The position numbers and the translations under genes were made by a program. From contig JAICJV010000005.1 in the NCBI GenBank assembly GCA_025928265.1, forward strand, positions 1-64,000: a DNA stretch of 64,000 bases. Reading direction: 5' to 3'. This document shows, piece by piece, positions 1-8,108 of the stretch. Under the pieces are notes generated by a model that saw only the letters and a list, made by a program, of their open reading frames with translations, searched no databases and was not told the DNA's origin. The DNA comes from Thermoleophilaceae bacterium (GTDB lineage Bacteria; Actinomycetota; Thermoleophilia; Solirubrobacterales; Thermoleophilaceae). How positions within the stretch are numbered: the stretch's first letter is position 1; each line of letters opens with the position of its first letter.

Positions 1-633
1 TACACGAGCCCGCACCCGAAGGACATGCGCGAGGACGTGATCCGCGCCCACGCGGAGCTGCCGTCGCTGTGTGAACACATCCATCTGCCGCTCCAGGCCG
101 GCTCCAGCCGGATCCTCAAGGCGATGCGCCGCACCTACAACCGCGAGCGCTACATGGATCGCGTCGCGCTCATCCGCGAGCACGTGCCCGACTGCGCCCT
201 CACCACCGACATCATCGTCGGCTTCCCGGGCGAGACCGAGGCCGAGTTCCAGGAGACTCTCGAGGTCGCGGAGGAGGTCGGCTATGACGGCGCCTTCACC
301 TTCATCTACTCGCCGCGGCGCGGAACCGAGGCGGCGACGATGGAGGAGCAGGTGCCGCACGACGTCAAGCGCGAGCGGATGGAGCGGCTCGTGGAGGTTG
401 TGCAGCGGCGCGCGACCGACCGGGCGCAGCGGTTCGTCGGCCGCACGATGGAGGTGCTCGTGGAGGGCCCGTCACGCACCGACCCGTCGAAGTTGCGCGG
501 CCGCACGCGCCACAACAAGACCGTCAATTTCTCGGGCACAGCCGCCCCCGGTGACATGGTGGACGTCGAGATCGCCTCGGCCACGAGCACCACGCTCGCC
601 GGCGAGGAGCGGCTGCTCTCGCGGCTCGCCTGA
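1..633 (+). CDS. miaB: tRNA-2-methylthio-N6-dimethylallyladenosine synthase (C-terminal part)
   Basis: The gene runs in from the left edge; the frame is open from base 1, so about 210 C-terminal residues are visible. MiaB is a radical-SAM Fe-S enzyme that methylthiolates i6A37 in tRNAs reading UNN codons. The visible part begins with YTSPHPKDM, the stretch that follows the radical-SAM core, continues with LPLQAGSSRILKAMRRTYNR and DIIVGFPGETEAEF, and ends in a TRAM domain over the last 65 residues or so (RFVGRTMEVLVEG to the end). The SAM-cluster cysteines lie outside the window. miaA, which makes the substrate of this enzyme, starts 2 bases after the stop, so the two tRNA-A37 steps are co-transcribed. 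The related family RimO/MtaB is less likely given the miaA neighbour. Confidence 0.93.
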   Translation, partial: YTSPHPKDMREDVIRAHAELPSLCEHIHLPLQAGSSRILKAMRRTYNRERYMDRVALIREHVPDCALTTDIIVGFPGETEAEFQETLEVAEEVGYDGAFTFIYSPRRGTEAATMEEQVPHDVKRERMERLVEVVQRRATDRAQRFVGRTMEVLVEGPSRTDPSKLRGRTRHNKTVNFSGTAAPGDMVDVEIASATSTTLAGEERLLSRLA

Positions 634-635
634 GC

Positions 636-1568
636 GTGGACCTGCCCGTCGCGGGCGATCCGCGAAGCGCGCCCGAGGTGGTGGCGCTGTTCGGCCCGAC
701 GGGGATCGGCAAGACCGCGGTCGCGATCGCGCTCGCCGACCTTCTGCGAGTGCGCGGCGAGCGGCCCGTGGCGATCTCGGCGGACGCACTCCAGGTGTAC
801 CGCGGGCTGGAGGTTCTGACGGGCGCGGCGGACGCGGGTGAGCGCACGCGGCTCGAGCACCGGCTGATCGGCGTGAAGCCGGTCACGGAGACGTTCTCGG
901 TGGGCGAGTTCGCGCCGCTCGCGCACGCGGAGATCGATCGCGCGCTCGCCGAGGGGAGGCGCCCGATCGTGGTGGGCGGCACCGGGCTGTATCTGCGCGC
1001 CGCGCTCACCGACATGGACCTGAAGCCGCCCCCGCCCGCCGGGCTGCGCGAGCGGATCGAGGCGCGCGCGGCGGCCCAGGGGGTCGAGGCGCTGCACGCC
1101 GAGCTGCGCGCGCTCGCGCCCGCCGTGGCCGCCACGATCGAGCCGAGCGACCGCAGCCGCGTTATACGCGCGCTCGAGCTGTCGGAGCTGGGCGAGCTCA
1201 CCGACCCGCCCGGGGAGTCGCAGCTCTGGACGTCGGACGTGCGGCGGCCGACGGTGCTGTTCGGCCTCGTGATGGAGCGCGACGAGCTCTACCGGCGGAT
1301 CGACGTGCGCGTGGACCGGATGGTGGCCGCAGGCGCCGCCGACGAGGTGCGCGCTGCCGACGCGGCCGGGGCATCCCCGACCGCGCGCAAGGCACTGGGG
1401 TTCGAGGATCTCCTCACCGGGGACGTGGAGGCGATGAAGCGGCGCACCCGCAACTACGCCAAGCGGCAGCTCACCTGGATGCGCAAGCTCGCGGGCGTGC
1501 GCACGATCGACGTGACCGGCCGCAGCGCGCTGGAGGTGGCCACCGGGATGCTGGCGGCGCTCGAATGA
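636..1568 (+). CDS. miaA: tRNA dimethylallyltransferase
   Basis: MiaA transfers a dimethylallyl group from DMAPP to N6 of A37 of tRNA, providing the substrate for MiaB encoded immediately upstream. At 310 residues it has the usual length. The P-loop GPTGIGKT lies at residues 20-27, a ADALQVYRGL segment matches the family DS(M)QVYRG region (here A-D-A, slightly divergent), and GGTGLYLRA is the DMAPP/tRNA-site motif near residue 118. The C-terminal NYAKRQLTWMRKL is the typical tRNA-contact helix. The start is a GTG 2 bases after the miaB stop; no strong Shine-Dalgarno is needed if translation is coupled. The stop overlaps the next ATG (ATGA). Confidence 0.95.
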   Translation: MDLPVAGDPRSAPEVVALFGPTGIGKTAVAIALADLLRVRGERPVAISADALQVYRGLEVLTGAADAGERTRLEHRLIGVKPVTETFSVGEFAPLAHAEIDRALAEGRRPIVVGGTGLYLRAALTDMDLKPPPPAGLRERIEARAAAQGVEALHAELRALAPAVAATIEPSDRSRVIRALELSELGELTDPPGESQLWTSDVRRPTVLFGLVMERDELYRRIDVRVDRMVAAGAADEVRAADAAGASPTARKALGFEDLLTGDVEAMKRRTRNYAKRQLTWMRKLAGVRTIDVTGRSALEVATGMLAALE

Positions 1569-2152
1569 CGACGGCGCGCAAGGCCACGCACAAGGACGTG
1601 CCGGCGATCGTCGAGTCGCTCGCGCGTGCGTTCTACGACGACCCGGTCTTCAAGTGGCTCTTCCCGGACGACGACAGGCGGCTCGGGCAATCGCGCCGCT
1701 ACTTCGCGGGGCGCGCCCACAGCCTGCTGCGGCAGGACGAGACGTACACCGCCGACGGCGGCATCGCGTCGGCGATGTGGGCGCGCCCGAACGAATGGCA
1801 CGACCCGCCGCTCGACGTGGTGCGCCAGTTCGTCACGCTGATCCCGGCACTCGGCCGCCGCATCCCGCGCTCGCTCCAGGGCCTGCGCGCGATCGAGGAG
1901 CGCCACCCGAAGAAGCCGCACTGGTACCTGGCCGTCCTCGGCACGCACCCGGATCGGCAGGGGCAGGGCATCGGGTCGGCGCTGCTTCAGCCGGTGCTCG
2001 ACGACTGCGACCGCCTCGAGATACCCGCGTACCTCGAGACGGGCACGGAACGGAACGTCGCGTTCTACACCCGCCATGGATTCAAGGTGACGGAGGAGAT
2101 CCAGCTGCCAGGCGGCCCGCCGATGTGGCTGATGTGGCGCGATCCGAAGTAG
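1565..2152 (+). CDS. GNAT-family N-acetyltransferase
   Basis: A 195-residue acetyl-CoA-dependent acyltransferase of the GNAT fold; the substrate cannot be read from sequence. The acetyl-CoA loop is visible as HPDRQGQGIGSALL around residues 127-140, preceded by WYLAVLGT (beta4) and followed by YLETGTERNVAFYTRHGFKV, the conserved beta5/alpha4 region. It starts with ATG overlapping the miaA stop by 4 bases, so it is translationally coupled to the tRNA-modification genes, although a functional link is not evident. The N-terminal 100 residues match the long-form GNATs often found in actinobacteria. Confidence 0.85.
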   Translation: MTTARKATHKDVPAIVESLARAFYDDPVFKWLFPDDDRRLGQSRRYFAGRAHSLLRQDETYTADGGIASAMWARPNEWHDPPLDVVRQFVTLIPALGRRIPRSLQGLRAIEERHPKKPHWYLAVLGTHPDRQGQGIGSALLQPVLDDCDRLEIPAYLETGTERNVAFYTRHGFKVTEEIQLPGGPPMWLMWRDPK

Positions 2153-2161
2153 GCAGCCCAT

Positions 2162-2167
2162 CTATAC
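2162..2167 (+). promoter_or_regulatory. Possible -10 element ahead of dapF
   Basis: In the 28-base gap between the GNAT gene and dapF the AT-richest stretch reads CTATACGC. The hexamer TATACG resembles an actinobacterial -10 (TAnnnT) and lies 13 bases before the TTG start of dapF, which has no visible Shine-Dalgarno. That arrangement would suit a leaderless or near-leaderless transcript. This is a weak call made from one hexamer. Confidence 0.25.
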
Positions 2168-2180
2168 GCTTGCGCCCGCC

Positions 2181-3020
2181 TTGGGACCGCGTTTCGAGAA
2201 ATGGCAAGCCTTGGGGAATGACTACGTCATCTTCGAGGCGGACGACCTTCCGTTCGAGCTCACGCCGCCTCGCATCCGGCGCATCTGCGAGCCGCACATG
2301 GGCGTCGGGTCGGACGGCATCCTGCTCCTGGCGAAGCCGGCCGAGCGCGGCTTCGTCGCGAGCCTGAAGATCTTCAACCCGGATGGCTCGGAGGCCGAGC
2401 TGTCGGGCAACGGCGCGCGCGAGGCGATCATGTACCTGCGCCTGCGCGGCTGGACCGACTCCGACACGTTCTCGATCGAGACGGCAGCCGGCGAGATCCG
2501 GCCGACCATCACCGGGCCGGACACGTGCCGGGTGGACATGGGCCGGGCGAAGCTCACGTCGAAGGATTTCCCCTCGGGGGATGACGACGGGATCGGCACG
2601 GTCGGGGAGTGGACCTTCCAGCACGTGTCGATCGGCAACCCGCAGTGCTCGATCGAGGTCGCTGACGGCCTCGAGGGGCTCGAGCTGGACGTGATCGGCC
2701 CGCCGATCGAGGCGAGTGACCTGTTCCCGAATCGCACGAACGTGTCGTTCTGGCGGCGCGACTCGGACAACGAGATCACCGCGCGGATCTTCGAGCGGGG
2801 CGTGGGCGAGACGCTGTCGTCCGGCACCGGCGCCACCGGCGCCGCAGTCGCGTTCGTGCTGCGCGGCGGCGAGAGCCCGGTCACCGTGCACCTCGACGGC
2901 GGCGACCTGGAGGTGGGGGTGGGCGAGGATCTCCACGTGGACCTGACCGGCTGGGCGCGCCCCGTCTATACCGCGTCCCTCAGCGACGTATTTGCGAAGG
3001 AGCTGAATGAGATCGAGTAG
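2181..3020 (+). CDS. dapF: Diaminopimelate epimerase family protein lacking both catalytic cysteines
   Basis: The 279-residue protein follows the DapF fold along its length: FEKWQALGNDYVIFE at the N-terminus, PHMGVGSDGILLL, FNPDGSEAELSGNGAR, VSIGNPQC, and IFERGVGETLSSGTGATGAA. In the family, DapF interconverts LL- and meso-diaminopimelate by a two-base mechanism in which the thiols of the CGNG and CGTG motifs act as the acid/base pair. Here both cysteines are serine (Ser75, codon TCG at 2403; Ser214, codon TCC at 2820). The surrounding substrate-binding residues are kept and nothing suggests decay. The TTG start is the only in-frame option near the conserved N-terminus. It overlaps the following DapL-like aminotransferase by 14 bases, so a role in DAP metabolism is likely, but its chemistry is open. 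Confidence 0.85.
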   Translation: MGPRFEKWQALGNDYVIFEADDLPFELTPPRIRRICEPHMGVGSDGILLLAKPAERGFVASLKIFNPDGSEAELSGNGAREAIMYLRLRGWTDSDTFSIETAAGEIRPTITGPDTCRVDMGRAKLTSKDFPSGDDDGIGTVGEWTFQHVSIGNPQCSIEVADGLEGLELDVIGPPIEASDLFPNRTNVSFWRRDSDNEITARIFERGVGETLSSGTGATGAAVAFVLRGGESPVTVHLDGGDLEVGVGEDLHVDLTGWARPVYTASLSDVFAKELNEIE

Positions 3021-4173
3021 GCGCCTCGAGCGCATCCCGCCGTACCTGTTCGCGCAGCTCGAGCGCAAGATCGCCGAGAAGAAGGCGCAGGGGATCGACG
3101 TGATCAGCCTCGGCATCGGCGATCCGGACACGCCGACCCCGCCGTTCGTGATCGATGCGCTCGCTGACGCGGCCCGCGACCCGGGGACGCACCGGTACCC
3201 GTCCAACCGCGGGCGCCCGGAGTTCCGCGAGGCCGTCGCCGCGTTCTACGAGCGTCGCTTCGGCGTCGGGCTCGACCCGGCCACCGAGATCATGCCGGGG
3301 CTCGGCGCGAAGGAGACGATCTTCAACCTGAACCTCGCCTTCCTCGATCCGGGCGACGCCGCGCTGGCGGCTGACCCCGGCTATCCGGTCTACACGGGCG
3401 GGCCGCTGCTCGTGGGCGCGGATCCCGTGCTCATGCCGCTGCTGCCCGAGCGCGGCTTCGTGCCGGACCTCGAGGCGATCCCGGCAGCCGATCTCGAACG
3501 CGCGCGGCTGATCTACCTGAACTACCCGAACAACCCGACCGGCGCGGTGGTGCCCGACGGCTTCTTCGAGCAGGTCGTGGACTTCGCGCGCGAGAACGAC
3601 GTGCTGGTGGTGCACGACGCGTCATACACCGAGACCACATTCGACGGCTACGTGGCGCCGAGCTTCCTCGCCACGCCGGGCGCGAAGGAGGTCGGCGTCG
3701 AGGTCTTCTCGCTGTCGAAGGGCTACAACATGACCGGCTGGCGAACGGCCGCGATCGTGGGCAACGCGGATGCCGTCGAGCACTACTGGCGCCTCAAGAC
3801 GAACATCGACTCGGGCATGTTCGACGCCGTGCAGCTCGCGGCAGTCGCCGCCTTGTCGCCCGAGGGGGATGTCGCCGCGCGCGAGATGGCCGAGGTCTAC
3901 CAGCGCCGCCGCGACCTGGTGGTGGGCGCGCTGCGCGAGATCGGCGTGGACGTGACGCCGCCCAAGGGCACGATCTACGTCTGGGCGCCGGTGCCGGAGG
4001 GCCACACCTCGGAGTCGTACTGCGAGATGGTGCTCGAGGAGTCGGCGGTCGTGGTCTCGCCCGGCGGCGCGTACGGGCCGAATGGCGCGGGCTTCTTCCG
4101 CATCTCGCTCACGATTGACGACGCGCGGTTGTCGGAGGCGGTCGAGCGGCTGCGCTCGAGTCTGGGAGGCTGA
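3007..4173 (+). CDS. dapL: LL-diaminopimelate aminotransferase-like PLP enzyme
   Basis: Class I/II aminotransferase of 388 residues, closest in pattern to DapL, which converts tetrahydrodipicolinate plus glutamate directly to LL-DAP. Visible features: RLERIPPYLFAQLERKI at the N-terminus, SLGIGDPDTPTP, the YPNNPTGAV block around residue 175 with the PLP-stacking tyrosine region, and the Schiff-base lysine Lys238 in SLSKGYNMTGWR. The next conserved arginine is in FFRISLT near the C-terminus. It overlaps the end of dapF, its expected pathway partner, which strengthens the DapL reading over a general aspartate or alanine aminotransferase. The stop shares one base with the next ATG. Confidence 0.8.
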   Translation: MRSSRRLERIPPYLFAQLERKIAEKKAQGIDVISLGIGDPDTPTPPFVIDALADAARDPGTHRYPSNRGRPEFREAVAAFYERRFGVGLDPATEIMPGLGAKETIFNLNLAFLDPGDAALAADPGYPVYTGGPLLVGADPVLMPLLPERGFVPDLEAIPAADLERARLIYLNYPNNPTGAVVPDGFFEQVVDFARENDVLVVHDASYTETTFDGYVAPSFLATPGAKEVGVEVFSLSKGYNMTGWRTAAIVGNADAVEHYWRLKTNIDSGMFDAVQLAAVAALSPEGDVAAREMAEVYQRRRDLVVGALREIGVDVTPPKGTIYVWAPVPEGHTSESYCEMVLEESAVVVSPGGAYGPNGAGFFRISLTIDDARLSEAVERLRSSLGG

Positions 4174-4889
4174 TGCGCTACTGCGGCATCGTCATCAGCG
4201 CCGGCTACGCGCACCTGTGCTCACTGGAGGAGGTGCGCGAGGCCGAGCCGCCCATCCGGCTGCGCGCGAGCTTCTTCGAGCCCGGGCCGGTCGAGCAGGT
4301 GGCATCGGCGGTGCGGTCGTTCGGCGACGCGGTCGTGGGCATCGCCGCTCCCATTTCGCCACCGCGCGACGACCGTCAGATGCGCTTCTGCGACGAGCAG
4401 TTGCGCCGCCGCGGCGTGTTCCCGGTCGAGTACGACGAGCTCGGGCGCCGGATGTTTCAGGCGCTCGCCAACCGCGGGCTGTTCGCGCCGCCCGAGGACG
4501 AGTCGGACGAGCGCGACGGCACGGTGGACGAGGGCGCCTACAGCTCGATGTCCGTCTTTGAGACCAACCCGGACGGAGTCTTCTCCGCGCTGCACGGCCA
4601 GCGCGTTCCGGCCAAGCGGCATCCGATCGGCGTGCAGCGCAGGATCGTGGAGCTACTCGAGGACCACGTCGAGGACGACGGCGGCGAGCTGTGGTTCCGT
4701 CGCATCGAGGAGATCGACGCGGCGGCGGCCGCGCTGGCGGCGCACCGCTACGCGGTGGGCCACGCCTGCTGGGTCGGCGATCCCGCGGAGGGCGTGATCG
4801 TGCTACCCGGGTCGCGGCTGCCGGAGCTCTTCTCGGTGGAGGGCGCCGTGCCGCCGGTGCCGCGTCACCCGCTGCCGGAGATCTCGTAG
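4173..4889 (+). CDS. DUF429-like protein (predicted RNase H-like fold)
   Basis: A 238-residue protein starting on the last base of the aminotransferase stop (TGATG). The order of motifs resembles DUF429: a short first strand (CGIVISAG), VVGIAAPISPP in the place of the GIDAP strand, RQMRFCDEQLRRRG, then VFETNPDGVFSALHG and KRHPIGVQRRIVELL, which matches the conserved E-x-P/N...K segment of that family. DUF429 proteins have a ribonuclease H-like fold and no established cellular role. The usual acidic residues are only partly kept (the first strand carries no Asp), so catalytic activity is uncertain. Its 3' end overlaps the convergent GNAT gene by 25 bases. Confidence 0.5.
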   Translation: MRYCGIVISAGYAHLCSLEEVREAEPPIRLRASFFEPGPVEQVASAVRSFGDAVVGIAAPISPPRDDRQMRFCDEQLRRRGVFPVEYDELGRRMFQALANRGLFAPPEDESDERDGTVDEGAYSSMSVFETNPDGVFSALHGQRVPAKRHPIGVQRRIVELLEDHVEDDGGELWFRRIEEIDAAAAALAAHRYAVGHACWVGDPAEGVIVLPGSRLPELFSVEGAVPPVPRHPLPEIS

Positions 4890-5374
4890 AGCACGGTTTC
4901 GGCGCCGTAGTGGCGCCCGGGGCCGACGAACGTCATCCCGAGCTTCTCCATGACGCGGCGCGAGGCGCTGTTACGCGGATCGGTCACCGCCACGATGCGC
5001 TCGAGTCCGAGCTCGCGAAAGCCGACGGCGAGGGCCGCACGCGCGGCCTCGGTTGCGTACCCGCGGTCGCGGCGGTCGGGCGCAACACGCCAGCCGATCT
5101 CGATCTCGGGCCCGTCCTCGAGGTGCTGGAGGCCGCAGTCGCCCACCACGTCGCCGGTCTCCCGCTCGAGCATCGTCCAGATCGCAAACCCATGAAAGGC
5201 CTGGTGCGCGCGCTTGTCGGCGATCCGCTTCTGCGTCAGCTCGCGCGTGTAGTCGCCGTAGAACAGGAACTCGAGCGTGCGCGGGTCGGACCAGATCGCG
5301 TGCAGCATGTCCTCGTCGTCGTGGTGCATGGGCCGCAACTCGAGACGCTCGGTGACGAGCGGGAACTCGATCAA
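4865..5374 (-). CDS. RimJ/RimL-type GNAT acetyltransferase
   Basis: A 169-residue protein of the ribosomal-protein-alanine acetyltransferase type. It opens with TERLELRPMHHDDEDMLHAI, typical of Acetyltransf_3, and has RVAPDRRDRGYATEAARAAL as the acetyl-CoA loop followed by ITDPRN-like VAVTDPRNSASRRVMEKLGM. The family acetylates N-termini of ribosomal proteins, amino acids or antibiotics; the substrate is unknown here. The start codon overlaps the stop of the upstream epimerase gene by 4 bases, so the pair is an operon reading leftward. Confidence 0.85.
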   Translation of the reverse strand: MIEFPLVTERLELRPMHHDDEDMLHAIWSDPRTLEFLFYGDYTRELTQKRIADKRAHQAFHGFAIWTMLERETGDVVGDCGLQHLEDGPEIEIGWRVAPDRRDRGYATEAARAALAVGFRELGLERIVAVTDPRNSASRRVMEKLGMTFVGPGRHYGAETVLYEISGSG

Positions 5375-6342
5375 GCGCTCTGCGAAAGCGTCTCGCGCAG
5401 GCCCGCGTCCAGGTCGCGCGGCGCGTAGCCGAGTTCGCGGCGGGCCTTGTCGTCCCTGGCCCAGTAGGTGACTCCGTCGGATGCGGAGATCAGCTCCCTG
5501 AAGTTCGGCGGGAAGCCCATGAGCTTCCCCAGCACCGGTCCGGCGGGAGCCACGAGCTTCATCACCGACGTCGGCATCTCACGCTTGGGCGGCTTGCGGT
5601 CGGCGATCTTCGCGACGTTCTCCACCAGTTCGCGCATCGTCGCGATCTGGCCGCCGATCACGTACGACTCGCCGACCCGGCCCTTGTCGAGCGCGAGCAG
5701 CACGCCGGTGGCGACGTCGTCGACGTGCACGAGGTTCAGGCCCATCTCGGCGAACGGCAGCGCCATGAGCTTGCCTGTCCGGGTCTGGTCGATCACGTTG
5801 CCGATCTCGGAGTGGTCGCCGGGCCCGTAGACGGCGCCGGGCTGGACGATCACGATCGGCGCGCCCTTCGCGATCCGCTCCTCTGCCGCCTCGTGAGCCA
5901 ACCACTTCGTCTCGTCGTACACCGACACCCAGTCGCCGGGCTCGCGCTGATAGCCCTCGTCGACGACCTCGCCCTTCGTGTTGCCGAAGACGTTGATGGT
6001 CGAGACGTAGACGATCTTGTCGACGCCCGCCTGCCAGGCGGCATCCAGCACGCGCTCGGTCCCGCGCACGTTGGCGTCGTGCATGGCCTCGCGCTCGCTC
6101 TTAGGGATGCCGACCTTGTAGACCGCCGCGCCGTGGATGGCGGCGTCGCAGTCCTCGCAGGCGTCGCGGATGACGTCGCTCGACGAGAGGTCGCCCTCCA
6201 CGATCGTGCAGCCGAGACCCCGGAGGTCGCGCGCCTTGTCCGGCGACCGGACCAGGGCCACCACGTCGTCGCCGCGCTCGCGCAGGTGGCGGACGACGTG
6301 TCCGCCGATGAATCCCGTTCCTCCGGTGACGAAGACCTTCAC
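5371..6342 (-). CDS. NAD(P)-dependent epimerase/dehydratase (extended SDR)
   Basis: A 323-residue extended short-chain dehydrogenase. The N-terminal VFVTGGTGFIGGHVVRHL contains the TGxxGxxG dinucleotide-binding motif, IHGAAVYKVG follows the third strand, and the catalytic YxxxK is YDETKW around residues 142-147 with the serine of VYVST upstream. The GTG at 6342 is chosen because the Rossmann strand begins at once; the frame stays open far upstream but that stretch is antisense to hflX. Related proteins act on nucleotide sugars, flavonols or hopanoid side chains (HpnA); the residues after the active site do not let me choose. It is divergent from hflX, 24 bases apart. Confidence 0.85.
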   Translation of the reverse strand: MKVFVTGGTGFIGGHVVRHLRERGDDVVALVRSPDKARDLRGLGCTIVEGDLSSSDVIRDACEDCDAAIHGAAVYKVGIPKSEREAMHDANVRGTERVLDAAWQAGVDKIVYVSTINVFGNTKGEVVDEGYQREPGDWVSVYDETKWLAHEAAEERIAKGAPIVIVQPGAVYGPGDHSEIGNVIDQTRTGKLMALPFAEMGLNLVHVDDVATGVLLALDKGRVGESYVIGGQIATMRELVENVAKIADRKPPKREMPTSVMKLVAPAGPVLGKLMGFPPNFRELISASDGVTYWARDDKARRELGYAPRDLDAGLRETLSQSA

Positions 6343-6353
6343 GCCGCGGACCC

Positions 6354-6359
6354 TACACT
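6354..6359 (+). promoter_or_regulatory. Candidate -10 for a leaderless hflX transcript
   Basis: TACACT in the 24-base divergent gap between the epimerase gene and hflX matches the actinobacterial -10 pattern TAnnnT. It ends 7 bases before the GTG of hflX, which has no Shine-Dalgarno, so transcription would start at or next to the GTG. No -35 can be asserted. Confidence 0.35.
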
Positions 6360-6366
6360 GACACGA

Positions 6367-7683
6367 GTGCAACAGGGACGTAACGGACGCGCCGCAGAAA
6401 GCCGCTACGGCGAGGGCATCCGCAACCCCCGTGCGCGCCAGCGCGCGTTCTGCATCGCGGTGTCGCCGGGCGAGCCGGACCTGGCTGAACTGCGCGAGCT
6501 TCTGCGCACAGCCGGCGTCGCCGTGGCGGGCGAGATGACCCAGCGCCGGGCGCAGCCGGACCCCGATCGCTACTTCGGCAAGGGCAAGCTCGGCGAGCTG
6601 AAGCAGGCGGTCAAGGAGGCGGACGCGAACCTCGTGGCCTGCGACGACGAGCTGAGCCCGCGGCAGGAACGCAACCTCGAGCAGGAGCTGGGCGTGCCGG
6701 TCATCGACCGCACCGCGGTGATCCTCGACATCTTCGCCGACCACGCCAAGTCGGCCGAGGGCAACCTCCAGGTCGAGCTCGCGCAGCTCGAGTACAACCT
6801 CGCGCGCATGCGCGGCCTGTGGACGCACCTCGAGCGCCTCGGCGGTGGCATCGGCACGAGGGGCCCGGGCGAGTCGCAGATCGAGACCGACCGCCGGCTC
6901 GCCCGCGACCGGATCGCCGCGCTTCGCCGCCGGCTCGAGCGCACGAAGGCCACCCGCAACGTCATGCGAGCCGAACGCGAGCGCGCGCACCTGCCGACCG
7001 TTGCCCTCGCCGGCTACACGAACGCCGGCAAGTCGACGCTCCTGAACGCCGTGACCGGGGCCGATGCCGAGGTGCGCGACCGGCTCTTCCACACGCTCGA
7101 CCCGCTCACGCGATCGTTCGAGATCTCGGGCCGCCAGTACCTCCTCACCGACACGGTCGGCTTCATCCGCAAGCTGCCGCACCAGCTCGTCGAGGCATTC
7201 GCGGCCACGCTCGAGGAGGCGCTGTACGCCGACCTGATCCTCCACGTCGCCGACGCGTCGGCACCCGAGGACGAGCTGGCCGACATGCTGTCGGCAGTCG
7301 ACGACGTCCTCGCCGAGATCGGCGCCGCCGAGCGCCCGCGGCTGCTCGTGCTCAACAAGATCGACCTGCTCGATGAGGACCGCCGCCGCGAGCTCTCGTT
7401 CCGCCATCCGCGCGCCGTGCAGGTGAGCGCCGTGACGGGGGAGGGAGTCGACGAGCTGCGCGACGCGATCGAGGCGCGCTTCCTCGCCACGCTGCAACCG
7501 ATGGACCTGCTCGTCCCCTACGAGGAGGGCGGCAGCCTGTCGGAGCTGCACGACCTCGCGGGCGAGATGGAGCGCGAGGACACCGCGAGTGGCGTACGGG
7601 TTCGCGCGCGCGTGCCCGCCGGGGTGGCGCCGCGCTTCGAGCGCTTCTCGGTGAACGGGCGCAACGGCGACGCCGGCGAGTGA
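6367..7683 (+). CDS. hflX: GTPase HflX
   Basis: HflX is a ribosome-associated GTPase that splits stalled or heat-damaged 70S ribosomes. The 438-residue protein has the HflX N-domain with GKGKLGELK and DELSPRQERNLE, then the family signature RMRGLWTHLERLGGGIG-TRGPGESQIETDRR, and a G domain with G1 GYTNAGKS at about residues 216-223, G3 DTVGF and G4 NKID. The GTG start is used because conserved sequence begins within 20 codons and the gap to the divergent gene leaves no room upstream. Its stop overlaps the GTG of dut (GTGA), so dut is coupled to it. Confidence 0.95.
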   Translation: MQQGRNGRAAESRYGEGIRNPRARQRAFCIAVSPGEPDLAELRELLRTAGVAVAGEMTQRRAQPDPDRYFGKGKLGELKQAVKEADANLVACDDELSPRQERNLEQELGVPVIDRTAVILDIFADHAKSAEGNLQVELAQLEYNLARMRGLWTHLERLGGGIGTRGPGESQIETDRRLARDRIAALRRRLERTKATRNVMRAERERAHLPTVALAGYTNAGKSTLLNAVTGADAEVRDRLFHTLDPLTRSFEISGRQYLLTDTVGFIRKLPHQLVEAFAATLEEALYADLILHVADASAPEDELADMLSAVDDVLAEIGAAERPRLLVLNKIDLLDEDRRRELSFRHPRAVQVSAVTGEGVDELRDAIEARFLATLQPMDLLVPYEEGGSLSELHDLAGEMEREDTASGVRVRARVPAGVAPRFERFSVNGRNGDAGE

Positions 7684-8108
7684 GGTTCACCCGGCTGTCC
7701 GAGGCGGCGAGCGCCCCGTCGCGCGCGCATCCCGGCGACGCCGGCTACGACCTGCGCGCGGCCGAGGCGGCGCGACTCGGCCCGGGCGAGCGCGCGTCCG
7801 TCGGGACCGGCATCGCCGTCGAGATCCCCGAGGGCTGGGCGGGCCTGGTACTGCCGCGCAGCGGGCTGGCCGCTCGCCACGGCATCGCACTCGTGAACGC
7901 GCCCGGCCTGATCGACGCCGGCTACCGCGGCGAGGTGCGCGTGCTGTTGCTCAACACCGATCGTGAGAATTCGTTCGAGATCGCGCCCGGGGATCGGATT
8001 GCTCAGCTGGTGCTCGTGCGGCACGAGGCCCCGGAGCTCGAGGAGGTCGATTCGCTCGAGGAGACGGTCAGGGGCGCCGGCGGATTCGGGTCGACGGGAG
8101 TCGGCTGA
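7680..8108 (+). CDS. dut: Deoxyuridine 5'-triphosphate nucleotidohydrolase
   Basis: Trimeric dUTPase hydrolysing dUTP to dUMP, which keeps uracil out of DNA and feeds thymidylate synthesis. All five motifs are present in 142 residues: HPGDAGYDL (1), PRSGLAARHG (2), GLIDAGYRGE (3, with the catalytic Asp), GDRIAQLVLV (4) and the C-terminal lid GAGGFGSTG (5). The start is a GTG that overlaps the hflX stop by 4 bases. A hairpin follows 20 bases after the stop. Confidence 0.95.
   Translation: MRFTRLSEAASAPSRAHPGDAGYDLRAAEAARLGPGERASVGTGIAVEIPEGWAGLVLPRSGLAARHGIALVNAPGLIDAGYRGEVRVLLLNTDRENSFEIAPGDRIAQLVLVRHEAPELEEVDSLEETVRGAGGFGSTGVG

Noticed and set aside
5725-6366. N-terminal extension of HflX by 214 codons
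   Set aside because: The extension is antisense to the epimerase gene and unlike any HflX N-domain; the family-length protein starts at GTG 6367.
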